This document shows positions 55,009-64,000 of a DNA stretch of 64,000 bases, piece by piece. Under the pieces are notes generated by a model. The model was given only the letters and a program-made list of their open reading frames with translations. It was not told the DNA's origin and did not search any database. The position numbers and the translations under genes were made by a program. The stretch lies in the NCBI RefSeq assembly GCF_010093595.1, contig NW_022985476.1, positions 79,417 to 143,416 of the forward strand. The letters run 5' to 3'. This DNA comes from Mytilinidion resinicola. Taxonomy: Eukaryota > Ascomycota > Dothideomycetes > Mytilinidiales > Mytilinidiaceae. How positions within the stretch are numbered: position 1 is the first letter of the stretch; every line of letters starts with the position of its first letter.

Positions 55009-56055
55009 CTACTCCACATTCTCAAACTTCAACCCGCTCTCCTTCCGCACCGCCCCGTATATACTCGGTAGATCCCCCTTCGCCCCAAGATGCTCCTTCA
55101 CCTCCTTCAGATGCTGGTCCGCAACCTCTAACCCGCGCAGCTTTGCTCCCTTTTGCTCTGCTATCTTGAGCGCGTGGCCCGCGTCTTTTCGCGCTAGATC
55201 AACCGCGAAGAGCGGATCCTCGCGCTTGTAGTAGTCACCCGCGAGCATGCGGCTGGAGTACGCGGTATACGGACCGGGGAACATGACCGAGATCCACTGG
55301 TGCAGGTTATCCGTTCCGAGCCCGGACGACTCGGCGAGGGTGTGGCCTTCAGCGAGGGACTCGACCATGTTGATGACGAAGGTGTTGCCGATGATCTTGA
55401 GCAGGGTGGCTTGGCCGGGCGCTTGGTCGCTGAAGTCGATGTTGGCGCGGCCCATGACGTTGGTGGTGTAGGGGAGGACTTTTTGAACGGAGGCCTTGGG
55501 GCCGGCGAGCACGCAGATGAGGGAGCCGGCGTCGGCCATGGCGGGGGCGCCGAAGACTGAACATGTATTCAGTCAGTCCATATGCTGAGATTCGAGATGC
55601 TGTTGGAAGGGTGGGACGTACCAGGCATGGCCACGAATTCTCCGCCGGCACCTGAGATCTTCTTCGCTAGGGCGTTCGATGTCTCTGGGCCGACGGTTGA
55701 GCAGTCGACGATTAGTTTTCCGGAAACATCTTGCTCGAGGATCGTGTCGACGGTGGATGTGACGGTGGCATCGTTGCTTAGGCAGATGAAAATGATGTCG
55801 ACGTTCTTGACTGCTTTGGTGATGCTCGTAGCAATGGTGGTTTTGCCTTTGGGCAGCTTGGAGGAGAGGGCTTCGGAGCGGGAGGTGGTGCGGTTGTAGA
55901 TGATGACGGGGGGGGACTCGGGACCTTTGGTTACGAGGTTAGATACCATGCCCTATGAGAGGTTAGATGGGGTGTATAGGTGGTAATTCGGTGTTTGGGG
56001 TTCGTCTTGCCCTGCCCATGTTTCCGAGGCCAATCCAGGAGAGTTGGGGAGACAT
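55009..56055 (-). CDS. Beta-hydroxyacid dehydrogenase (HIBADH/GLYR family), GC-AG intron
   Basis: Exons 56055-56011, 55952-55622 and 55556-55009 give 307 residues. The first exon encodes SWIGLGNMGRG..., the G-x-G-x-M-G-x-x-M dinucleotide-binding start; its junction is only frame- and family-consistent if the donor is GC (AGG|GCAAGA), paired with a TCATAG acceptor. Later marks are FICLSNDATV, GKLIVDCSTVGPETS (substrate-binding D-x-S/T), the catalytic-lysine helix LLKIIGNTFVINMVESLAE and the C-terminal helical domain. The family oxidises 3-hydroxyisobutyrate and similar 3-hydroxyacids or reduces glyoxylate/succinic semialdehyde. No organelle signal is obvious. Substrate unassigned. Confidence 0.85.
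56009..56010 (-). other. Non-canonical GC splice donor
   Basis: On the minus strand the first intron of the dehydrogenase gene starts GCAAGA after an AGG exon end. No GT within the first exon gives a joined frame matching the conserved G-x-G-x-M-G start, while GC-AG does. GC donors with strong flanking complementarity are a known minor class. Confidence 0.7.
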
Positions 56056-56569
56056 TTTGAGGTGATATTAAGGAATGAAAGGGTTTCGAAGATGAGGTGA
56101 GCCTGAAGTATATCGAAAATGAGCTTCAACTTTGTGAGAAGTGGACTGAATTGAAGAAGTATTTCAACGTCCTTTTGCTTTGAAATTATAAGGAAAGGTG
56201 GAACTGTATGTACTACAGCGGAAACCGTCCGTAGTTGATAGATAAAGTCCTCGCTGCTCGGACTGTTTTAATCGCGGTACCTTACTGCTTATTAACCTTT
56301 GCGCGCCTCGGGTCAACAAAGAACATGCACAATTCACCTAAATGCCACGCGTGTATGACGCAGATCGAAATGCACGGACCTCAGCACCCGTCCCCTCCCG
56401 TCCCTCCCGACATCGGCCGATCTGTTTCTTATCTTATCGTATGCATCGAAACTTTAACTCCATGTGACTCTTCGGCCCCGCAAGTTGCACCACCATACCC
56501 TCACGCTCGAGCCATGTACGTATGTTGATGGCGATTGTGCCGGGGATGCAAGGGGAGGTAGCATGAAGC
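56056..56569. promoter_or_regulatory. Divergent promoter, dehydrogenase / ARG2
   Basis: 514 bases between start codons. A TGACTC core of the Gcn4/CPC1 site lies at 56465-56470, about 100 bases before the ARG2 start. An ATG at 56514 opens a four-codon upstream reading frame ending TGA, provided it lies within the transcript. Confidence 0.5.
56465..56470 (+). promoter_or_regulatory. Candidate Gcn4/CPC1 (general amino-acid control) site
   Basis: TGACTC matches the core of the TGASTCA consensus used by Gcn4, CPC1 and CpcA, though the final A is T here. Its place about 100 bases before the start of an arginine-biosynthesis gene makes it plausible. A hexamer occurs often by chance. Confidence 0.35.
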
Positions 56570-58794
56570 ATGAACATTCGCTGCAAAGCCCAATTGCGCG
56601 GCTTGGGGACTAGGAAGCTGACGGTAACAGCCTCTCGCTTCGACTCATTTCTAGAATATACCAGCTAATCAATTGAGGATTGTAGACACATTGTAGGACC
56701 CCCACACCTACGAGACAGTATCCAAATACATATAGTCGAAGTCTACACTTCTCTTCGAGTGATGGTGCATCGGTCCCTGCCAGAGACGAAAATGATTCTC
56801 TCCTCACACCTCCTACGAAAGTCCTGAAGCCGGCGTTCCAAAGGCGTGCAGACCGCGATTGGATGGTCACGCATCTGGAGGAATCGCCGGCGAGGAGGGA
56901 TAGCCGAAATTATTTGAAGCATTTCAAGCAGAAGAAGGCGGTGTCGAGGACGAGCGACAGCTTACAAAACACCGCTGGCAACGTGAATCAGGATTCATGG
57001 CGGCTGCATAAGACGGGCGTCAATTTGGGGAACCTCTATGCGCCTGCTAAAGCCATTGAGGAGAGCCCGACCTTTACCAGGGAGGCGCCATCGGAACGAA
57101 TATCGCAGACTGTGGAGCCGCTGCATATTGCGCTGGTCAAGCTGAGATGGCCGCAGGGGCTGGATAAAGAGACGCTGGGTGGGATTGCGCTGACGTTGAG
57201 CCAATTGGTGAGGTTGGGGCTGAATATTGCGCTCGTGCTTGATTGTGATGGAGAGGAGGTGGCAGAGGGGCTGGAGTGGGACAAGAGCTGGGCGACGACC
57301 GTAACTGAGCAGGCCAACAGGGTGTTGGATGCGTTGCTTGAATTCAATGAGCCGGGCGCCATGGTTGTTGATCATGCCCTGGGTGTGGAGGATGTCAAGA
57401 ATGAGGTGCCTACGACGGTGCATGTAAGAGGTGGGATTGAGGTCAAGCATAATAGGCTGTTGTTGCCATTATTAGAGGATGGGATCATTCCTGTTATCCC
57501 GCCGATTGCGTATACCACCGAAAACTTCCGAAAGCAGAGAATTGAGCCAGATGATGTGGTTCTGGCGTTGACAAGGGAGTTTGCAGGTATCACGGCGAGG
57601 AACATGAAAACTTCTGAAATTCATACGATGCCTCTTCATTTGAAGGCTCTTAATGTTCAAGACCAGCCCCTTCTCGATAGGATCCTCATCTTGGACCCTG
57701 TAGGAGGTATTCCATCCAAGGACCGACCGGACAACGCACATGTCTTCATCAATTTGGAACAAGAATATCGAGGCGTCAGGAACGAGCTTACGGGAGTACA
57801 TACTTCACCAAAAAAGACAGGGCCTGCATCGTTGTTCGGAGGAAGCAATCCATTCTCTAAATTCGTGGAAAGCAACATCAACTTTGCGCAGACTACCCCA
57901 AATCGACATACGAAAAACCTCGATGTCGTCCAAAGAGCCCTGAAGCTACTCCCACCCTCTTCGTCTGCCCTGATAATCACACCACATGCTGCCGCCGTCT
58001 CGTCCCGTCCACAGCCAGATGACGAAACTGCCCCTACCGGAGTCCGCACCCGTCGGCCAAAGAACCCTCTCATTCACAACCTTCTCACCGACAAACCCAT
58101 GGTCTCTTCTTCTCTCCCTGACGAAACAGTTCCCCACCATCGACCCAGAATAATAACTGCAAATCCACCAACATTTGTTAAGAAAGGCATTCCCGTGACC
58201 ATAATCCCTGCAGCTCCTTGGGCACCACGGTCCCCTTCGAACCCATGTATAACCCTCGAAAACGATCCTCGAATCGACTTTCCGCGTCTTATTGACCTCA
58301 TCGACGACTCATTCCAGCGAAAACTCGACGTCCATGCCTACCTCGAGCGCATCCGAGGTCGCGTCGCTGGTGTCATAATAGCAGGCGACTACGAAGGCGG
58401 CGCAATCTGCACATGGGAAGATCCACCCTCCTCGTCACCAAATCAACCACCCATCCCCTATCTCGACAAATTCGCCGTTCGGACGAAATCACAGGGTTCC
58501 GGGGGTGTGGCGGATATCGTCTGGCGCTGCCTTACTCGTCAATGTTTCCCAGACGGCGTTCTTTGGCGGAGTCGGTCAAATAACCCTGTCAATAAGTGGT
58601 ATTTCGAGAGGAGTGTGGGCACGTGGAAACTGCCTGGCGGGAATTGGACTATGTTTTGGACGACGGAGGGAGTAGTAGAGGAGTGGGCTAAGGAGCAAGA
58701 GAGCGGTGAGGCGGGTGGAGGGAAGTGGGATGCGTATGTTAAAGTTTGCGAGGGAGTTGTGCCTACGTGGGCAGATGGGAAGAGGCCGGATTAG
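56570..58794 (+). CDS. ARG2: N-acetylglutamate synthase, mitochondrial
   Basis: Exons 56570-56623 and 56686-58794 (62-base intron, GTAACA and TTGTAG ends) give 720 residues. The large exon has no ATG for its first 59 codons although DRDWMVTHLEES and earlier residues are family-like; the proposed first exon supplies MNIRCKAQLRGLGTRKLT, a basic mitochondrial presequence. The amino-acid-kinase-like part (about 140-470) includes GGIALTLSQLVRLGLNIALVL and VHVRGGIEVKHNRLLLPLL; the GNAT part (about 540-710) includes RGRVAGVIIAGDYEGGAICTW, YLDKFAVRTKSQG and GTWKLPGGNWTMFW. It catalyses acetyl-CoA plus glutamate to N-acetylglutamate, the first step of arginine synthesis, and binds N-acetylglutamate kinase. 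Confidence 0.9.
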
Positions 58795-59459
58795 CAATAC
58801 TTCGATAAGATGTGGAGTTTAGGTCTGATGCATTGGATCGGAATCCTGGAAACAGAGTTTGAGAAAAATTCTTTAGTACATCTGCACGTACCTTTATATC
58901 GGTTCCTGTCAGACCCTTACACACACAAGATGATTCCACTCTCTTAGGTCAAGTGTTATACCATCCCAATGTGCACACCCTCTGACCAACGCTGTTCACG
59001 TGACCCTATGCCGCTGTGGCTGAGGTCAGCTCAGGCCCGGCTCAGCTTCAGCTCAGGTCTGCTCACCCTTTGCTCACCTTGCCTCACCCTTGCTCACCCG
59101 CTGCGGCGTAGTCTCAGATGTACCCACTAAAAATTGTCAAGTTTTAGCGAGGGGCCTCAAATCTGTCCCGGGTCACGAATTTGGGTCCCATACAGTTTGG
59201 CTGGGTGTACTGCGTTGCTGTAAGCCAGACTCTCTTACATGGAAATAAAGACGTAGTCAAAGGGCTAAGGATGCATCTCGCTGGCAAACATTGATGATGG
59301 GACGTCCACAGCTCCCGCTTTGGGTCGTTTCTTTTCATATTGAGTGTTTAGGTCTACGCTATGTCTTGATCCTTCTTTTCCGAGCAGTCCGATTGAAGTA
59401 CGATAGAAGTCGAATAAAGCTAACATATCTCCTTCAGCCTCGTCCATTCCAACCCAGCT
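58795..59459. other. Intergenic region with gctca-rich simple repeat
   Basis: A degenerate microsatellite of ctcagct/ctcaccctt units runs from about 59026 to 59100. A milder echo, with ctcaggct words, occurs at about 61524-61620. No gene is supported. Confidence 0.5.
59026..59100. repeat. Degenerate gctcagc/gctcaccctt microsatellite
   Basis: About 75 bases made largely of gctca followed by variable 3-5 base spacers, at least eleven units. Looks like an impure simple repeat. Confidence 0.6.
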
Positions 59460-59937
59460 CTAGTCTCGTATCTTCTTTCGCACGGCGCGGACCTAAACCT
59501 CGGCCCTGCTGTCAGTGCAGCAGTCGGGATGCCCGGTACTTCGACTAGTTCCCAACTCTGGCGCAGGCCTCAATGGCGCAGCAAGATGGGGAAGCATCGA
59601 ATGCGTAGAACTACTCATCTCTCACGGAGCCATTCTGGGAAATGCTAACCCCGTGCATGCTTCACTTGAACCAGAGTCAATGGATATGCTTCTGGATGTA
59701 CTTGGCCTTGGTGCTGATGTGAATGAAATGGATAGCTTTGCTCTCTTTGGGCGCGACTGCTGCGGCACGCTGTTGATAAGGGCGATCAAGAAAGGAAAGT
59801 TGGAAATGGTTAGGGTTTTGCTTGAAAAGGGTGGTAGTAGGACGATTAGAGGATGCCGGGGCTGCGGCACCCCGCTGGAAATGGTGAAAAAGAGGTGGGT
59901 GCGTCCAGATATCAAAGCCATGGTCGAGAATGATTAA
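59460..59937 (+). pseudogene. Frameshifted ankyrin-repeat fragment
   Basis: In one frame 59460-59520 reads LVSYLLSHGADLNLGPAVSA, a clear ankyrin helix-turn, then the ankyrin reading continues in another frame from about 59563 (LNGAARWGSIECVELLISHG, then DMLLDVLGLGADVNE, TLLIRAIKKGKLEMVRVLLE, CGTPLEMVKK) to a stop at 59935-59937. The only GT...CAG gap that could join them is about 31 bases, too short for an intron, so a frameshift is the simpler reading. No start codon is visible upstream. It is most likely the 3' remnant of an ankyrin-repeat gene. Confidence 0.6.
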
Positions 59938-60252
59938 GTGACGCGGAAGCCAAGCTTGATGTAAGCTAATGCCGGGAAATGATAAAGGATGGGGGCCATA
60001 GAAGGAATAACTCGGGCTTGCTGCTCGCCTGATTGAGACTATCCAGCCACAATTGTGCCGCAACAGGCAGCAGGTACAACATCAGAGTGTCTCCCATGTC
60101 CTCCCATCTTTGAGTTGTTGCATAGGTTTCCATAGAGAACCATTCTAAGTTCTTTGGAATTCTTCACAAAGCAGACCCGTCTGAGCCTTGAATATCGATC
60201 TACCTCGCAGTCAATATCTCAACCGAAGACCACCCACATACCTTCTCCCAAT
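59938..60252. other. Short intergenic region
   Basis: Promoter of the following membrane-protein gene. The open frame upstream of its chosen start (60154-60252) is Ser/Gln-rich leader. Nothing else recognised. Confidence 0.45.
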
Positions 60253-61164
60253 ATGCCATTCCGCATCCTTCAAAGACCCCGCGGTCTTCAAGCTCAACTC
60301 CCATACAAGACCCACCCCATCTATCAGCTCCGCCGCGCTAGCATCTACGTCGCCATCATCGGCGGCATCCTCACCCTCTTAGCATCCACATCCGACTACT
60401 ACGACCTTAACGAGCAGCCCATTTACGGCTACGCCCTATTCCTCCTCTTCATATCCTTCCTCTTTTGCCTCCACGATTTGGCAACCTACGCAATCGCAAA
60501 GATAACCCAAGCGCCCCTCCAGCCTTCACTTCTCCCGTCAACTCGTACCGAAGCACGACACTCTGACAATGGGGATGACGACGATAACCCGAAACCTAAA
60601 TGGCCGAGGAAGAGATCCGTGATTACTGATGGCGTTCTTGCGGTCCTTCTTCAAGTGATGTTCTGGTTCTTCATGGCGTCCAGGTCGTACCGCTCTACAG
60701 CGACCGGGGCGTATGCGGGTTTGGCAATCTTAGTGGCTAGTATACTGCACGGGATGGCTTTTTGGAGAGGGCTCATGGCGCGGAAACATGCTCAGTGGCG
60801 GGCGGAGTTGCAGGCGAAGCCTTGCGCAAGATGCGGGTTCTTTGATTCGGAACATGGAGATGAAGGGAGAGCACAAACTTCAGGAGAGTGTCTGCGACAA
60901 GACTTACAGGGAGTGCAAATCCCAGGAGATTGGCGAGTTGGTGCAATGGCGGAGCAAAATCGAAACGCAGTAGATGTTGATGTTGAGGCTAGAAAAGACG
61001 CCGAGCGAGACCTGCTGCTGACGCCGGAAGGTAGCACGTCGTCGAGGAGCCAAGGATATGGGATGCTTAAGCGAACTGCAGAACCGATGCCGTCCGTGCA
61101 GGAGAAGACTGTGAAGAAGAAGGGGAAGAAAAGAGTCGTGGTCGATGGAAGTGACGCGGAGTAG
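60253..61164 (+). CDS. Uncharacterised four-span membrane protein
   Basis: A single exon of 303 residues from ATG 60253 (MPFRILQRPRG); an in-frame ATG at 60154 would add 33 unstructured residues. Four membrane segments: ASIYVAIIGGILTLLAS, YALFLLFISFLFCLHDLATY, GVLAVLLQVMFWFFMASRSY and GAYAGLAILVASILHGMAFW. The loop after span 2 is acidic (DNGDDDDNPK). The C-terminal 110 residues are hydrophilic with a CARC motif and end in a Lys-rich stretch (KTVKKKGKKRVVVDG) like a nuclear-localisation signal, which is odd for a membrane protein. I think it is a fungal lineage-specific family without known role. Confidence 0.7.
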   Translation: MPFRILQRPRGLQAQLPYKTHPIYQLRRASIYVAIIGGILTLLASTSDYYDLNEQPIYGYALFLLFISFLFCLHDLATYAIAKITQAPLQPSLLPSTRTEARHSDNGDDDDNPKPKWPRKRSVITDGVLAVLLQVMFWFFMASRSYRSTATGAYAGLAILVASILHGMAFWRGLMARKHAQWRAELQAKPCARCGFFDSEHGDEGRAQTSGECLRQDLQGVQIPGDWRVGAMAEQNRNAVDVDVEARKDAERDLLLTPEGSTSSRSQGYGMLKRTAEPMPSVQEKTVKKKGKKRVVVDGSDAE

Positions 61165-62097
61165 GACGTGAAGGACAGCAAAAAGCGGAAGTTTTGGGAA
61201 GTCACGTGGAAGACACACTACAAGAGCAAATTCCGAGCCGGAGCTTTATGATGTCTGTTTGATAGCTAGGGTCTATTAGGGCGCACTGCGACCTCAACAA
61301 AGTTGTCGGTAAGCCAAACATCCATGAAGCTATGAGGGAGTTACGGACTGATTCAGCTTTGAAAATTCTACGGTCCACGCTGAGTCTCTGAGGAAAGTAT
61401 TTCCAGCATTTAGAATTCTGTATACAGCTTGATAGCTTTCGAATACCCCACTGAAACAAGCCTCCCTGCTTATGATGCTGAACTTCTACAATGTTAACCA
61501 TCAGGTGACACTGGCTTACGTGCTCAGGGCTGAACTCAGGCTTGCTCGTTTTGCACGGCCACGAAGTCAGGCTTGCTTAGTTATGGCTCAATGTAAAGCC
61601 CTTGGATGCTCAGGTTCAAAAGCGGAAATGGACTTTGGTGGGCCCCCGCATCGCTCAACTCCCAACTCACCACTCACGACGACGTGGCATCTTCCAGCCT
61701 TGGCTTGCTCGCAGCCTCGCCCTTCACAGGAAGGATAGGCTCCCACAAATCTGGCAGCCATTAACCTGGCTCCCAAGTCATCCTCAATGCCGCATAGAAT
61801 CCCCAATTGCCGCCTTCAATCCGACTTCATCAGATGATTGAAGCCGCGACCCGCCGGCATGTATCCATGTATGTACCCAAGTCTGTCTGAACCGTCGGAA
61901 CATACTGACGAACACTCTGCCGCCCTCAGGCTTCCATTGACGTCGTCTACATATTGATCGCGGCTACATAGCCGATCACACTTCAGCTACGCGCTTTCCG
62001 AAGCCCTACCTCTGTGCAATCTATCAGGCCTCTCAAGTTGTCACAGGTCCATGACCGAACTCCTTGCCCTCCTACCGCGACGGGTTACCTCTGATAC
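61165..62097. other. Intergenic region
   Basis: 933 bases. A ctcaggcttgctcg/cttgctta-rich patch around 61524-61580 echoes the microsatellite at 59.05 kb. Open frames match nothing. Confidence 0.45.
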
Positions 62098-64000
62098 ATG
62101 GCCGGAGAACATAATGGACTACTATCGCAGGCGGAAGGACACAAAGATGAGGTGATCGAGACCTTGGAGAAGAGTATACTTGCTCTTTTCCTGGATGACA
62201 GCCTTGTCGTCGATCCTTTGCCTGCCGTCAATGACACAGAATTGACAGAGTTGGATCGTACGCTTAGTGTCTCGACCTACTTTACTGCCAGAAGTGTGCG
62301 AAGCAAGACTAGCATTGATACGTTTCGAACAACCGTATCAGGATCTCGAGGGCTGAATGGGAACTCTACAGCTTCGACGTATGTTCATTGCGTGTCCAAT
62401 ATCATCTCGTAGATCAACACTGATAGCCCCCCTAGGACCTCGTGGTACAAGTTCTTGGACTCTGAAGAACTGATTCCTGAGCCCTTGCTGGAAAAAGACT
62501 GGTCTGGTAGAGGCGAGCACGCTGAATTCGACCCAGATGAGAAACACCACATTGATGCAATTCTTAGTGTTGAGAACGTTCTCGGCACATCCGCTACTGC
62601 CCTGGTTGAGAGCGTGCGCTGTCGCCGAATTTTGCTAGCACGCAAGACTATCTTCAATCGCTGCATGAAGCGCACTGAAGCTATTAAAGAAGTCAAGCAC
62701 TTGAAACGCCTCGAACACTCACACATCCTACGCGTGGTCGGAACGTACATGTTTAAGCAAAATTTAAGCATACTGTTGTATCCAGCGGCCAATGACAACT
62801 TCGAGGGCTTCATGGAGTCAATAATTGCCGAGTTTCCTGGCAAAGAAAGCGTTCCAGATCATGACGGGACAGCTCCAAAGCTTCGTGCTCTGACTAAATT
62901 CTTCGGTTGTCTTGCACATACAGTAAATTTTCTTCACCAGAACGCCACAAAGCACATGGACATAAAGCCCAAGAACCTATTAGTCAAAACGGTACGGGAT
63001 AGTCGCTCTCCTCCCAGCGAAGTATCGTACAAAGTCTATATCGCTGATTTCGGAATCACTCGGGCTTACAAAAACGCCTCGGAAGCCGAGACTGACTCGC
63101 GGACCTCATTCACCAGGATGTGTGCTGCGCCTGAAGTTGATCTTAAGAGAGGACTGAATGCTGACATCTTCTCTTTGGGATGTGTATTTGTGGAGATGCT
63201 GGCAGTGTTGGTTAGCTCCGGACGAGAATCTAAGAAAGAGGACATCATGGCCATTTTACAGTCTGATGAAGATCAACCTTGGAATCCTATCAAGCTAACA
63301 TCGCAGGTGTCGTTCTCTGGCTCCAGGAGGTTATTGATCTCAATACAGCAAACCCCTATTTCCTGGAGCTTTACCCCTTTCCAAAGAAGATCATTGAAAT
63401 CATCGACTTCGATCCCCATCGGCGACCTACTGCTGCAACGGTCGCTTCTTATTTCAACACCGCGTCTTCTTGCTGTGTAGCTGGCGCTGGTCCGGTCCCT
63501 TTTCAAGTGGATGATGGGCTCTCCAACGACGAACAAGCCCCACAAATCACTATAACAGAGTCTAAAGATGGACCCCCCTCTGGACCCGATTTCTCGCTCT
63601 TCGAAGCCTGCCGAAAATTCCAACTACGCTTCAGTGCTGAAGAACTATTCCACCAATGGATGATACACGATGCAACCAAGCTTCTCCATGACTCTGGCAG
63701 TGTGAATACGATTGAATTGTTATGGCAATTTCTGAGACGTGGTGTCTCCTTACTACTTCTCTTCAACATTCCCATTCCACAACCACTCCCTGTCGAAAGC
63801 CCTCTCCGATCTCGAGCTGCCACTTCCCACTTTTTGAGTATCTGCGTTCGTTATCTCAACATTCCGGCGGCTGATTGTTTCACAATGCAAGATCTATACG
63901 ATTCGAACATAATGGGCTTCGTGAGGGTAAGTAGTTGTAGATAATTCTGATCTTCCGATATCTACCTCTGCCACCTTGCATTAAGTGGTTTGCTAACTTT
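62098..64000 (+). CDS. Divergent serine/threonine protein kinase (partial, frame break)
   Basis: Exon 1 is 62098-62378; exon 2 starts at 62436. The kinase domain (from about residue 145) has a degenerate glycine loop (ENVLGTSATALVES), an LLARKTI lysine, HMDIKPKNLL as catalytic loop (HMD for HRD), ADFGITR and CAAPEV. At about 63270-63310 the reading moves to another frame: ANPYFLELYPFPKKIIEII and DFDPHRRPTAATVASYF continue the C-lobe. A CTAACATCGCAG acceptor ends at 63306, but no donor gives the right phase; 63211-63326 is frame-consistent but drops the alpha-F/G link. The last visible exon ends at a GTAAGT donor (63927), so the gene continues off the window. Function unknown. Confidence 0.6.

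Overview
The window reads as nuclear DNA of a filamentous ascomycete (Pezizomycotina). Almost every gene is split by introns of roughly 50-70 bases with GT(A/G)xGT donors, CTAAC-like branch sites and CAG/TAG acceptors. The gene families point the same way: L-galactonate dehydratase, RTA1, a C2H2 plus fungal-specific regulator, an Eps1-like membrane disulfide isomerase, a SCH9-type kinase, ADA2, HAUS6 and ARG2. I cannot fix the class from sequence alone. Exon boundaries below were worked out by hand from splice signals, reading-frame continuity and family conservation; they are predictions.

Layout. 0.6-9.3 kb: L-galactonate dehydratase (LGD1), a secreted CAP protein, a small Pol-beta-type nucleotidyltransferase, a start-less relative of such proteins, a calcineurin-like phosphoesterase ending in a CaaX box, and a broken secreted-protein remnant. 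10.1-13.5 kb: a large C2H2 transcription factor with a GC-rich upstream stretch. 15.3-17.6 kb and 22.8-25.4 kb: gene-poor tracts with decayed repeats; one repeat family occurs in both. 17.7-22.7 kb: complex I subunit (NDUFA5 type) divergent from a membrane disulfide isomerase, then an RTA1 protein. 25.7-31.7 kb: a small unknown gene, an RpiB-type sugar-phosphate isomerase, a TauD dioxygenase, a crotonase ending in SKL, and a second CAP protein. 32.2-41.4 kb: an unknown membrane protein with a 16-base exon, glucose-6-phosphate isomerase, a SCH9-like AGC kinase, and ADA2 divergent from it. 42.7-45.6 kb: a tandem pair of proteins carrying the RX4HXY motif of HepT-type HEPN domains. 46.5-58.8 kb: an unknown disordered protein, an acetate transporter-family protein, an HD-domain nucleotidase, HAUS6, a beta-hydroxyacid dehydrogenase with a GC-AG intron, and ARG2. 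59.5-64.0 kb: a frameshifted ankyrin remnant, an unknown membrane protein, and a divergent kinase that runs off the right edge.

Most genes are unrelated housekeeping or peripheral metabolism, with no biosynthetic cluster. Four compact divergent pairs share promoters (NDUFA5/EPS1-like, SCH9/ADA2, HD nucleotidase/HAUS6, dehydrogenase/ARG2). The best candidate for something undescribed is the tandem HepT-like pair, made more interesting by a minimal nucleotidyltransferase-like gene about 37 kb away; in prokaryotes these two families form toxin-antitoxin pairs. Any functional link here is only a hypothesis.
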